DNA from: Candidatus Undinarchaeales archaeon
GTDB taxonomy: Archaea; SpSt-1190; JASMDC01
Length of the DNA: 64,000 nt
Direction of reading: 5' to 3'
NCBI GenBank assembly: GCA_030753015.1
Contig: JASMDC010000014.1
Coordinates: 16,440-80,439, forward strand
Numbering within the stretch: the first letter of the stretch is position 1; each line of letters begins with the position of its first letter. The notes under the pieces are model-generated. The model ran no database searches and was not told the origin of the DNA. It saw nothing but the letters and a program-made list of their open reading frames with translations. The position numbers and the translations under genes are program-made. Below, piece by piece: positions 15,796-24,399 of the stretch.

Positions 15796-16449
15796 TCAGA
15801 CATCCCCGGTGCTCATCCTAGGTTCAGGTCCTACCCACGCCACCCGTTCCACCCACGTCACCCACATGAGGAAGAGCACGAGTATGAGCCCCTCCCGCCA
15901 GAGGAAGGTATGCCATAGGTCGAACCACTCGGTCCCCCACCGGTGCACGATCCATGCAAGAGAGGAGAGCCGGACGATGTTCACCAGATAGATAACGGGG
16001 TATCCGATAGCGATCCCAAGGAGCCTACGGTGCAAGCTGGTCCCGGGAAGGGCGAACACCAGGGCGGTGAATGCCATGATCGACCGCCATCCAGTGCATG
16101 CTTCCACGATCTCGATGTACGTAACCAGGGGTTCTGCGGGGACGTGGAGGAGTATGCCCGCGGTGCAGGGCCCACACATGGTGATGTTCCCTCCGGCCAT
16201 GCAGAAGTCCGTGCATCCCTGAACGAGCGTGGTCTCGCCACCGACGACCCGGGCGACGAACGCTGTGTGGGAAGCGACCACTCGCTGGAGCGGTAGCAGG
16301 CCCACACCCGTGTCCAGTAGAAGGTAGAACGGGAGCGATAACGCGATGAACCGTAGCATGAAGAAGAGCACAAGGAGAAGCCGTCGGTCCGTATCCGTCG
16401 CCGGTTTGCCACCGAGACGCTCGAACGGCCTCACGAGCGGGTTCTCCAT
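15796..16449 (-). CDS. archaeosortase/exosortase family transpeptidase
   Basis: 217 residues from ATG 16449, 27 nt after a TATA box at 16471-16480. About six membrane segments carry the exosortase triad: Cys118 in EACTGWRS, Arg160 in NIVRLSS and His180 in WHTFLW. Such enzymes cut C-terminal sorting tripartite tails of exported proteins and attach them to lipid. Unusually, the loop at residues 79-95 has four cysteines (CTDFC, CGPC). No protein in the window has an obvious PGF-CTERM-like tail, so substrates must be elsewhere or use an unknown signal. Confidence 0.82.
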   Translation of the reverse strand: MENPLVRPFERLGGKPATDTDRRLLLVLFFMLRFIALSLPFYLLLDTGVGLLPLQRVVASHTAFVARVVGGETTLVQGCTDFCMAGGNITMCGPCTAGILLHVPAEPLVTYIEIVEACTGWRSIMAFTALVFALPGTSLHRRLLGIAIGYPVIYLVNIVRLSSLAWIVHRWGTEWFDLWHTFLWREGLILVLFLMWVTWVERVAWVGPEPRMSTGDV

Positions 16450-16509
16450 TGTTGACAGTGTGTCGGAGAATACATAAAAGCATGATGGCGCGGGGCCGCC
16501 CTCGATAAC

Positions 16510-16518
16510 CTTAATAGG
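16510..16518 (+). promoter_or_regulatory. TATA box of rtcB
   Basis: CTTAATAGG centred 27 nt before ATG 16541. Confidence 0.5.
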
Positions 16519-16540
16519 TTTAGGTGGCAGGTGTCGCACC

Positions 16541-17977
16541 ATGGCCTGGGATGGTGCCCTTGAGCAGGTTTCTGACGTTATATGGGAGATCCCCAGCGAC
16601 CATGACATGAGGGTGCCGGTCCGTGTGTACGGGAGCAAGAGGATCGTCACCACCATGCGACGGGACAAGACCTTTGAGCAGGCGACGAACGTGGCCAAGC
16701 TACCAGGGATCATCTCCCGGTCATTCGTCATGCCCGACGGCCATCAGGGTTATGGATTCCCTATAGGCGGGGTCGCCGCCTTCTCGCTCGAGGACGGCGT
16801 GGTCTCGCCCGGCGGCGTGGGATACGACATCAACTGTGGTGTCCGTCTCCTGACAACGCCGTTGACCGGTGAAGAGATCCGACCTCGAATCAAGGAGCTC
16901 CTTCCGACGCTCTTCAGGAACATCCCCTCCGGAGTTGGTAGCAAGGGCCGGTTGCGCGTTGGCGGACGTCAACTCGAGGAGGTCATGGAGCAGGGTGCAC
17001 GCTGGGCCGTGGACAACGGTTACGGTACAACGGCCGACCTTGAGCACATGGAGGAGAGCGGATGCATCGCGGGCGCTGATCCGAGCAGGATCGATGTACG
17101 GGCCCGGAAGCGCGGGGTACCCCAGTTGGGGACGCTGGGTGCCGGTAACCACTTCCTTGAGGTGCAGGAGGTTGCGGAAGTGTACGACGAGCATGCTGCC
17201 AAGGCCTTCGGCGTGGAGGAGGGGCAAGCGATGGTCATGCTCCATTGCGGCTCCCGCGGATTCGGCCACCAGGTGTGCAGTGACTATGTGAAGATAATGC
17301 TCGCTGCGTCGCGAGCATATGGGATCACGCTCCCCGACAAAGAGCTGGCTTGCGCTCCACTTGGAAGCCGTGAGGCCGATAACTATCTGGCCGCGATGTT
17401 CTGTGCTGTCAACTATGCGTTCTGCAACAGGCAGGTCATGACGCACTGGGTGAGGGAGAGCTTCAAGCAGGTGCTCGGAGGAGATCCTGATCTGCGCCTT
17501 GTGTACGACGTGTGTCACAATATCGCCAAGCTGGAAGAGCACGATGTGGATGGCAAGCGGTCAATGGTGTGCGTTCACAGGAAGGGTGCGACCCGAGCCT
17601 TCGGTCCAGGACGTAGTGAGGTCCCTGCCGACTATCGGGACGTGGGTCAGCCGGTGATCATTCCTGGTGACATGGGCACGGAGTCCTATCTCCTCGCAGG
17701 CACGGAAAAAGCCATGAGTGAATGCTTCGGTTCCACCTGCCACGGAGCGGGTAGGGTAATGAGTCGCCACCAGGCAGTTCGCGAGTTCGGAGGGAATGCG
17801 CTGAAACAAGAACTGTCCGACAGGGGTATCGCTGTAATGGCCACGAATCCGAAGATCCTTGCCGAGGAGGCCCCGGGCGCCTACAAGAACGTGTCGGCCG
17901 TGGTCGACTCAGTCCAAGTTGCAGGTCTGGCCCGTAAGGTTGCTCGTATGGTACCACTGGCCGTCGCGAAGGGATAA
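16541..17977 (+). CDS. rtcB: RNA-splicing ligase RtcB
   Basis: 478 residues, the usual archaeal length without an intein. It joins 2',3'-cyclic phosphate and 5'-OH RNA ends using GTP and Mn2+, chiefly tRNA exon halves. Seen: FVMPDGHQGYGFPIGG, GGVGYDINCG with metal ligands D96 and C99, HCGSRGFGHQV, VCHNIAKLEEH, PGDMGTESYLLAG and CHGAGRVMSR with the guanylylated histidine at H401. The tRNA-Leu in this window carries an intron that would need this ligase. The stop overlaps the next gene's start by one base (TAATG), so the HAD phosphatase is cotranscribed. Confidence 0.95.
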   Translation: MAWDGALEQVSDVIWEIPSDHDMRVPVRVYGSKRIVTTMRRDKTFEQATNVAKLPGIISRSFVMPDGHQGYGFPIGGVAAFSLEDGVVSPGGVGYDINCGVRLLTTPLTGEEIRPRIKELLPTLFRNIPSGVGSKGRLRVGGRQLEEVMEQGARWAVDNGYGTTADLEHMEESGCIAGADPSRIDVRARKRGVPQLGTLGAGNHFLEVQEVAEVYDEHAAKAFGVEEGQAMVMLHCGSRGFGHQVCSDYVKIMLAASRAYGITLPDKELACAPLGSREADNYLAAMFCAVNYAFCNRQVMTHWVRESFKQVLGGDPDLRLVYDVCHNIAKLEEHDVDGKRSMVCVHRKGATRAFGPGRSEVPADYRDVGQPVIIPGDMGTESYLLAGTEKAMSECFGSTCHGAGRVMSRHQAVREFGGNALKQELSDRGIAVMATNPKILAEEAPGAYKNVSAVVDSVQVAGLARKVARMVPLAVAKG

Positions 17978-18765
17978 TGGCCATGGCACCCATTACCGGC
18001 CTCATCGTGGACATCGACGGTGTTGTCTACCGCGGCAGCACACCGTTGCCTGGCGCCATTGACGCGATCAACGCGCTCTCGGAACGGCTCAAGGTCCTTT
18101 TCCTTACCAACAACTCGACACGTTCACGGGCCCAGTACCGTGAGAGGCTCTCATCCATGGGCATTGACATGGAGCGCTGTTCTGTACTCAACTCGTCACG
18201 GGCAACAGCACTGCACCTTTCCCGCTCCGGTATACACAGTACCCTAGTCATCGGGGAGAGTGGTCTTGTGGACGAGCTCGTGCTCGAGGGGATCCAGATC
18301 GTTGACCGCAATGCAGAGGCCGTTGTCGTCGGTCTTGACCGATCGTTCTCCTACGAGAAGATGGCAGCAGGCCTCAGGGAGGTCCTGGGAGGTGCCACGT
18401 TCGTGGCAACGAATCCGGATCCCACAATCCCTGATGAGGAAGGCCTCCTCCCCGGCAACGGGGCCCAGGTCGCTGCCCTACAGCGTGCGTCCGGCGTGGA
18501 GCCGCTGGTTGTGGGAAAACCCGAGCACATCATCATGGACATCGCCCTGGACGAATTGGGTACATCTCCCGAGCACATCCTCACGATCGGTGATAGGTTG
18601 GACACCGACATACTCGCAGGTATACGTGCAGGCACCAAGACATGTCTGGTGCTCACGGGTGCCACGGGGAGGGACGATCTGAAAGAGACGGACATCCGCC
18701 CCGACCACGTCCTTGAGAGCATCGCTGACCTACCTGCGCTCCTCGACTCCCTCGAACGCCAGTGA
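17977..18765 (+). CDS. HAD superfamily IIA phosphatase (NagD/phosphoglycolate phosphatase-like)
   Basis: 262 residues. Motif I is IVDIDGVVYRG (nucleophile D12, general acid D14), motif II LTNNSTRS, substrate-cap segment GKPEHIIM with Lys of motif III, and motif IV IGDRLDTDILAG. The C2-type cap between motifs II and III marks subclass IIA, which covers sugar-phosphate, nucleotide and 4-nitrophenyl phosphatases; the physiological substrate cannot be told. The start overlaps the rtcB stop; ATG 17983 is an equally good start. Cytoplasmic. Confidence 0.87.
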   Translation: MAMAPITGLIVDIDGVVYRGSTPLPGAIDAINALSERLKVLFLTNNSTRSRAQYRERLSSMGIDMERCSVLNSSRATALHLSRSGIHSTLVIGESGLVDELVLEGIQIVDRNAEAVVVGLDRSFSYEKMAAGLREVLGGATFVATNPDPTIPDEEGLLPGNGAQVAALQRASGVEPLVVGKPEHIIMDIALDELGTSPEHILTIGDRLDTDILAGIRAGTKTCLVLTGATGRDDLKETDIRPDHVLESIADLPALLDSLERQ

Positions 18766-18850
18766 CACGGCGTTAGCGTAAAACCTTTAAGGCTGCGGCG
18801 AGATACAAAGTGGTGGTGGCGTCGTGACCTGGCGCGGCGTGCCTCCATGT

Positions 18851-18896
18851 GAGCCGTTCATGTAACTCCCGGCGCACAGAGTGAACCTACGGGCTC
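18851..18896 (+). promoter_or_regulatory. possible structured 5' leader of the PAS/GAF gene
   Basis: A TATA-like CTTTAAGG at about 18785 implies a leader near 120 nt, long for this window. It can fold as GAGCC with GGCTC and, inside, GTTCA with TGAAC, interrupted by a 5-nt bulge. The rest of the 166 bp gap shows only a GGGGGG stretch before the start. Confidence 0.3.
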
Positions 18897-18931
18897 CGTG
18901 AGACACAAGTCAGGGAAAATGGGGGGTCACG

Positions 18932-20737
18932 ATGGCAAAGGGTTCAACGAAAAAGGAACGGAACGTAAAGAAGGGTCTTTCTGAGGAGGAGTCACGCTAC
19001 CGCGGACTGTTCGAGTATTCGCCCATATCCCTATGGGAGGAAGACTTCACGGCCCTTAAGAGCTTCTTCGATGACCTTCAGAAAAAGGGTGTCAAGGATT
19101 TCCGGAAGTACTTCGAGGGCCATCCCGAGGCGGTGGAAAAGTGCGCAGGCATCGTCAATGTCATCGATGTCAACAAGCGTACTCTCGACCTCTATAAGGC
19201 CAAGAGCAAGAAAGAACTGCTCTTGGGGCTCCCGAAGGTATTCGGTGAGGAGTCATTCCCTGTCTTCAGGGAAGAGATCATCGCGCTCGCTGAGGGAAAG
19301 ACCACGTTCGAGAGCGAGGCGGTCAACAAGACCCTGAAGGGGGACCGCATCGGCATCCGTCTGAGCCTTGCCGTGGCACCCGGATATGAAGGAACGCTCT
19401 TCAAGGTCTTCGTTTCCATTCTCGATATCACCAAGCGTAAGCGAGCTGAGGCGGCGCTCAACAGGAGGCTCAAGGTGGAGGAGACCATCACGGGGGTTTC
19501 GTCACGGTTCGTCAACGTGACCGACATGGACACCGCCATCACGGCCACGCTCGCTGACATGGGGACACTTTCCGGCGCCAGCCGCTCTTATCTGTTCAAG
19601 TTACGCGACGAGCAGCGCATGATGGACAACACCCATGAATGGTGCAGCAAGGGAGTAGAGTCCCAGAAGGAGAATCTGCAAGGTCTCCCTTCGGACATGT
19701 TGCCCTGGTGGATGTCAAAGCTCATGAAGCAAGAGCTCATCCACATCACTGACGTCTCGGAGCTGCCCAAGGAAGCCGCTGCCGAGCGAGAGATCCTCGA
19801 GGAGCAGGACATCAAGTCCCTCCTGGTGCTCCCGGTGTTGGTCGGGGGCGAGCTTTCTGGATTCCTTGGCTTCGACAACGTCGAGGATATCGGGGAATGG
19901 AGCGAAGAGAACGTTACCCTCCTCAGGGTTGGGGCCGAGATCATCGGTAACGCCCTGGAGCGGCAACGGAGCGAGGAGGCTCTGAGGGAGAGCGAACAGC
20001 GCATCCGGCTCCTGTTCGACTGCGCGCCGGTGGGGATCCTCACATCTGACAAGACCGGCACCATCCTTGCTGTTAATCCAGCCATCCTCAAGATCCTCGG
20101 TTCGCCCTCGGCGGAGGCCACGAAAGCGATCAACCTCCTTACCTTCCCCCCGCTGGTCGACGCGGGTGTGTCTGCGGATTTCCGCCAATGCCTGGACACT
20201 GGCGAGATCACGGTCTCAGAGCACCCGTATACGACCGCTTGGGGGAAGAAGATCCACCTACGGTACCACCTCTCGCCGATCAAGGATGAGGATGGCACCG
20301 TCGCCCGTGTGCTCGCCGTCGTCGAGGACTTCACCGCGCTGAAGGAAGCCCAGGACGCGCTCCGGACGAGCGAGGAGCTCTTCCGAGCGATCTTCGATCG
20401 CTCTGCGGTGGGTATCGCCCGCATGCACCTTGATGGTCGGATCTTCGAGACCAATCTTGCGCTCCAGCGCTTCTTCGGCTATTCTGGTGACGAACTACGT
20501 GGTAAGCTCGTGTTCGACCTCTCGCACCCGGAGGACATGCTCAAGGACTACGCCCTCCTCAAAGAGATGGTCGATGGGAAACGCGACCACTACCAGATCG
20601 AGAAGCGGTTCTTCAAGAAGAACGGCTCTGAGGTCAGGGGGAACCTCAACGCATCCATGATGCACGATCCCACCGGTAAGCCGGAGTTCATCGTGGCAGT
20701 GGTCGAGGACATCACTGAGCGCAAGAACGCGAAATAA
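18932..20737 (+). CDS. PAS-GAF-PAS-PAS sensor protein without an output domain
   Basis: 601 residues, soluble, with a Lys-rich N-terminus. Domains in order: PAS (about 22-170, ending VFVSILDITKRKRAEAAL), GAF (about 185-345, with LLVLPVLVGGELSGFLGFDN), PAS (about 350-475, ending VVEDFTALKEAQDAL) and PAS (about 478-598, ending VVEDITERKNAK). In sensor kinases the last phrase is normally followed by a HisKA or PAS-linked kinase; here the stop comes two residues later and the next gene is unrelated. It may be a stand-alone sensory adaptor or a truncated kinase. No frameshifted kinase remnant was found downstream. Confidence 0.8.
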   Translation: MAKGSTKKERNVKKGLSEEESRYRGLFEYSPISLWEEDFTALKSFFDDLQKKGVKDFRKYFEGHPEAVEKCAGIVNVIDVNKRTLDLYKAKSKKELLLGLPKVFGEESFPVFREEIIALAEGKTTFESEAVNKTLKGDRIGIRLSLAVAPGYEGTLFKVFVSILDITKRKRAEAALNRRLKVEETITGVSSRFVNVTDMDTAITATLADMGTLSGASRSYLFKLRDEQRMMDNTHEWCSKGVESQKENLQGLPSDMLPWWMSKLMKQELIHITDVSELPKEAAAEREILEEQDIKSLLVLPVLVGGELSGFLGFDNVEDIGEWSEENVTLLRVGAEIIGNALERQRSEEALRESEQRIRLLFDCAPVGILTSDKTGTILAVNPAILKILGSPSAEATKAINLLTFPPLVDAGVSADFRQCLDTGEITVSEHPYTTAWGKKIHLRYHLSPIKDEDGTVARVLAVVEDFTALKEAQDALRTSEELFRAIFDRSAVGIARMHLDGRIFETNLALQRFFGYSGDELRGKLVFDLSHPEDMLKDYALLKEMVDGKRDHYQIEKRFFKKNGSEVRGNLNASMMHDPTGKPEFIVAVVEDITERKNAK

Positions 20738-20764
20738 AGCGGGGAGTACGAAAGCTCAAGTCTA

Positions 20765-20774
20765 CATTTATAAA
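20765..20774 (+). promoter_or_regulatory. TATA box (ATTTATAAAC region)
   Basis: Centred about 27 nt before ATG 20798. Confidence 0.6.
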
Positions 20775-20797
20775 CCGGGGATCGGGCAATCGCCGGC

Positions 20798-22522
20798 ATG
20801 TCGCAGGCAGGGTATCGTTTCGTTGAGATAGATCCCGAGAAGCTCGACTTCTGGGAGGAGCGTCTTGACCTAGATCCTGCTTTCACAGAGATGCTATCCC
20901 ACTACACTGCAGGAAAGGAGAGCTCTGCGCGCTTCACGGTCGCCTACGATACCGCGACCCTGGATGTCCAGGGTTACGGCCTCTCACTAGAGACCGAAGA
21001 CAGCTCGGTGAACCTATTCAAGCCCGTGAGCGCGGCCACTTCTGAAGGGACCGTCATCGAAGAGGACGGAGACCGGCTCGTCGCTTCTCACGAGGAGCGG
21101 ACCGTCACACCGCTCGCAGCGGTCGACATGGACGGACGCAGTCTGCTCATCTACTCTGACATCGATCTCGAGAAGGAACTCGGTGCGTTCCAGTACGAGC
21201 GGAAGGAGGCTCACCGTCTCGGGGATATGCTCGTCGGCGAGGACTCGGGATTCCTTACGGACATGTACGACTTCTTCGGTGTTTCTGCCGATGCCGAGGC
21301 GTTCGGTTTTGAGCCTGCAGAGACGAGCAAGCTATCACAGCTCAAGGAGTACATGGATGTAATCGGTGAGGAGCCGGAGTATGCCGCGCTCCAAGTTGGT
21401 AAGATCATGCGTCGCATGGGTCAAGGGCTCGTTCAAGGTTCGCTCGTCGGTGTCGCCATGAGCATGGGTGCCGTATACGGTGTCGTAGGCTTCTTGGCAG
21501 CGACCCAACAGCTCGGACGGGACCAGATGGAGGCCGTCGCCGATGGCCTGGTCGGTAAATACGTCGATGATGCGGTCAATTCTGAGAACCCTCGTGAATC
21601 GCTCAAGTCGCCCTATCTTGTCAAGAGCCTCTTCTGCGCTGCCAGCGGGGCCGCCACCTATCTCATGCAACCTCAGTTCCTTGCCGGAATGGCCAATCCC
21701 GCTATCCCGCTCGCAGGACTATTCCTCGCCCAGCAGGCGACCGATGCGCTCGAGGACTCGCTCAACGATAAGATTGGTTTCGCCGTACGTGAGGAGCTGA
21801 TCAAGAACTCCGAGAAGATGAAGGCCAAGGGCCATGACAAGCACTTCTATCAGCTCAAAGGGACCGAGGACATGGTCACCAAGTATGCTCGCATCGTCCC
21901 CTTCCTCGGTTCTGCTATCGCCACAGGTGCTCTCTTCGCGGCTGGTGGTGCGGTCTCCCCCCTCGCCTTCACGCTGGCGTCGATAGGCATCCCGATGTGG
22001 GCCGGAGGCAACATGGTCTGGTACGCTTACCGTTCCAAACCCGATGTGATGATGGAAGTGGACGCCGACGAGTACCTCGTCCTCCAGGACGGATATGCTC
22101 TCGACTCGGGCTGGGAAATGAGGTTCGAGCGTCTCGAGGGCGATGAGGCCGTATCCTACAATCTTGAGAGCCCAAAGGTCTACCACGGGAAGGACGGGAA
22201 GCTCAACATCCCGGTCGACCTGGGTGACGAGGAATGGGGCGTTCAGCTCAAATACGGCGGCGATGGGACGATGCCCGAGTACACGGAGGAGCGATCATTC
22301 ATCAACAAGATGCCCGGATTCGTGCAGAAGATGGCGTTCTTCAAGGAGAAGGAGAGCTGGGACATAGGGGAGGGCGACCTCCGCATAGGTCGCTACAGCA
22401 CCGATGCCTACGACATGGTCAAGGTCGATGATCACACCTATGCTTTCGGTACGAAAGCGTACATCGACCACCTGGAAGGTTCGCTCGTGAAAGAAGGTCC
22501 TGAGGACGCGTACGACATCTAG
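20798..22522 (+). CDS. large unrecognised membrane-associated protein
   Basis: 574 residues, leaderless start. Acidic soluble N-terminal part (1-205), hydrophobic blocks at about 215-245 (LVQGSLVGVAMSMGAVYGVV), 285-310 and 370-410 (FLGSAIATGALFAAGGAV), then a beta-rich C-terminal part (about 425-574) with many acidic residues and charged hairpins. No signal peptide, no catalytic motif recognised. It is followed by tRNA-iMet on the other strand and then by another unrecognised protein with a similar soluble/hydrophobic mix, but I see no clear sequence similarity between the two. Confidence 0.5.
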   Translation: MSQAGYRFVEIDPEKLDFWEERLDLDPAFTEMLSHYTAGKESSARFTVAYDTATLDVQGYGLSLETEDSSVNLFKPVSAATSEGTVIEEDGDRLVASHEERTVTPLAAVDMDGRSLLIYSDIDLEKELGAFQYERKEAHRLGDMLVGEDSGFLTDMYDFFGVSADAEAFGFEPAETSKLSQLKEYMDVIGEEPEYAALQVGKIMRRMGQGLVQGSLVGVAMSMGAVYGVVGFLAATQQLGRDQMEAVADGLVGKYVDDAVNSENPRESLKSPYLVKSLFCAASGAATYLMQPQFLAGMANPAIPLAGLFLAQQATDALEDSLNDKIGFAVREELIKNSEKMKAKGHDKHFYQLKGTEDMVTKYARIVPFLGSAIATGALFAAGGAVSPLAFTLASIGIPMWAGGNMVWYAYRSKPDVMMEVDADEYLVLQDGYALDSGWEMRFERLEGDEAVSYNLESPKVYHGKDGKLNIPVDLGDEEWGVQLKYGGDGTMPEYTEERSFINKMPGFVQKMAFFKEKESWDIGEGDLRIGRYSTDAYDMVKVDDHTYAFGTKAYIDHLEGSLVKEGPEDAYDI

Positions 22523-22556
22523 GTGATCATTCCTCTACCTGATCAAGTAGGTTAGG

Positions 22557-22631
22557 TAGCGGGGGATGGATTTGAACCATCGATCTTCGGGTTATGAGCC
22601 CGACGGGCACTCCAGGCTACCCTACCCCGCT
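22557..22631 (-). tRNA. initiator tRNA-Met (CAT)
   Basis: 75 nt. Acceptor AGCGGGG pairs with CCCCGCT and A1-U72 is the archaeal initiator mark. Anticodon stem TCGGG/CCCGA closes CTCATAA, giving anticodon CAT with three consecutive G:C pairs, again initiator-specific. T arm is GATGG-TTCAAAT-CCATC. No intron. The 3' end reads ACC then T, so the CCA is not fully encoded. A TATA box lies at 22661-22668. Confidence 0.95.
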
Positions 22632-22660
22632 ATGGGATGAGCAAAAGAGGGCCGATAGTG

Positions 22661-22668
22661 TTTAAATA
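22661..22668 (-). promoter_or_regulatory. TATA box of tRNA-iMet
   Basis: TATTTAAA on the minus strand, centred 33 nt before the tRNA 5' end, giving a short precursor leader. Confidence 0.6.
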
Positions 22669-22691
22669 GGTATCGTTGGCGGCGTCCTTGA

Positions 22692-24341
22692 CTAAACGAC
22701 AAGGGCGTTCTTGGTGATGTCCTCGAACTTGGCCTGCCACGCGGACACCTTCTCGGCGTCAGTGATCGTGCCCTCCTCCTTGAGCATGGAGGTGAGGTAC
22801 ACGAACTCCAGGGTGTCGCGCAGTAGCTGCTCGGCCTTGCGACCACGCTCGATCGTATTGGAGTCGCTCTGGTCCGCGAGCGCAGCGATGGCATATCCCG
22901 CGATATCGGAGGTCAACTTGTGGTAGTCCGCATCCGTTCCCTTCTCGGGTGCGAGACAGAAGTCGAACTTGGCCCAGTCCCCTTCCTCGATCGTACCGTC
23001 AGCGGTTATCTCCTCGACCACCTTGCCGTAGTCCGCCAGGGCGTTATTGATCCTGCGTGAGAGATCGTACTGACCGGACGTACCGAGCTTCATCTCCAAG
23101 AGGGTGCTGTATTTGTTGGCAGCCTTCTCGTTGATGCTCTGGTACTCGTTCCTGATGATGGTGTCTGCGAACCCGTCCGCTGCGACAACAAGGTCCTCAC
23201 AATGCTCACGTTCCGATGTATGGATGTACTCCTTGAGCCGTTCCCGGTCGTCACCTTTTGCGGGATTGGCCCTGAGCACGCTGATGAGGAGAGAATACTC
23301 GTCGAGAGTGGAAGAGATGGTCGAGTGCATGTCACCGCGGAACTCCGGATCGTTCAGCAGGCCGTGGACCAATCCGTTCATGGCCTCGGACCCGAGGATA
23401 TCATTGGCGAGGTTCCTTCCAGCCTTCGCGGCGACGTACTTGATCCGTGAGCTGCCGAGGATGTCCTTTCCACGTTCGGTCTCAACACCCTTAGCATGCA
23501 CGAATACCTCCTTGTCAACGATGTTGTCGGAGTCTACCGCGGCATAATTGAGCGCCTTATCTGCGATCTCCTTGTACGGGACTGCGGTCTCGAGGAGGTT
23601 GGAATCGAAAATCTCGTGATTGCCCGCCCAGGCCTTTGCAATGAACTGTGACGTCTCCTGACCGATGAACCTTGACGTCGCACCTGACACCTGGTCACTA
23701 ACGGTCTGCACCGTGGTGTCGATGACGTATTCGGCCATGTCGTTCGCGTAGCTGTCCAACTGCTCCTCGGGGACCTCTTTGGCCCGGCGGAGCTCGTGTC
23801 GGAACTGGTCGACGAGCTCTTGGCGATGGGTCTCGGCCTCGGTGCGCGCGGTGTTCGTTGCGTCCTTGACATAGTCCACCTGGTACTTGGCATCGAACTC
23901 CTTGACCACTTGCTTTGCTATGAGAGCATGTACGTCCCGATACTCACCATAATGGATATTGAACAGGCGTTGGATGCTCCCCATGACGAAGGGGTACGAG
24001 AGCCCAGCAGTGACGGTACATGTTGCCAACGCCCATGGCGCCGGTGATAGTGGACCGCCACCGAGCATGAACCACAGGGCTCCGTTCTTGAACGCTGACT
24101 CCACGTACTTGGCCGGCTCGGCCTTCACGCCGTAGAACTCCGATTTGAAAGCACTCTTCAGTTCATCCATGGTATTGCCGTTGGCGTTGGATGCATTAGT
24201 GAGGCCATCGGACACGTAATCGTGGCACTTGGAGAATCCGTCAAGGGTGCTGTCACCCATCTGCCATGCCTTTCGCTCAGCAAGGTCGTAGGCGTTCTGA
24301 CCGGCTATAGCGATCCTGTCGATATACTCCCCAACAGTCAC
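22692..24341 (-). CDS. large unrecognised helical protein with a central hydrophobic segment
   Basis: 549 residues from GTG 24341, chosen because the TATA element at 24368-24375 lies 30 nt before it; TTG 24347 and TTG 24362 are alternatives, and the ATG at 24357 is out of frame. Residues 85-125 are hydrophobic (ALWFMLGGGPLSPAPWALAT) and may cross the membrane twice. The rest is polar helix with acidic stretches and no catalytic motif recognised. Divergent from a PfkB kinase with which it shares the TATA element. Function unknown. Confidence 0.5.
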   Translation of the reverse strand: MTVGEYIDRIAIAGQNAYDLAERKAWQMGDSTLDGFSKCHDYVSDGLTNASNANGNTMDELKSAFKSEFYGVKAEPAKYVESAFKNGALWFMLGGGPLSPAPWALATCTVTAGLSYPFVMGSIQRLFNIHYGEYRDVHALIAKQVVKEFDAKYQVDYVKDATNTARTEAETHRQELVDQFRHELRRAKEVPEEQLDSYANDMAEYVIDTTVQTVSDQVSGATSRFIGQETSQFIAKAWAGNHEIFDSNLLETAVPYKEIADKALNYAAVDSDNIVDKEVFVHAKGVETERGKDILGSSRIKYVAAKAGRNLANDILGSEAMNGLVHGLLNDPEFRGDMHSTISSTLDEYSLLISVLRANPAKGDDRERLKEYIHTSEREHCEDLVVAADGFADTIIRNEYQSINEKAANKYSTLLEMKLGTSGQYDLSRRINNALADYGKVVEEITADGTIEEGDWAKFDFCLAPEKGTDADYHKLTSDIAGYAIAALADQSDSNTIERGRKAEQLLRDTLEFVYLTSMLKEEGTITDAEKVSAWQAKFEDITKNALVV

Positions 24342-24367
24342 TGTCAAGGGACGGCATGGCAAGCTCC

Positions 24368-24375
24368 TTATATAC
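24368..24375. promoter_or_regulatory. TATA element shared by two divergent genes
   Basis: TTATATAC with TATATA centred at 24371.5, between GTG 24341 (minus) and ATG 24400 (plus), 28-30 nt from each. The intergenic gap is 58 bp. Confidence 0.55.
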
Positions 24376-24399
24376 TTTTCTTAGGTTGGATGGGAGCAA

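Noticed and set aside
22557-22631. Elongator tRNA-Met or tRNA-Ile2 with CAT anticodon
   Set aside because: A1-U72 and three consecutive G:C pairs in the anticodon stem mark the initiator.
24355-24357. ATG as start of the 22.7-24.3 kb minus-strand protein
   Set aside because: Out of frame with the long open frame; the reading from it is a shadow.
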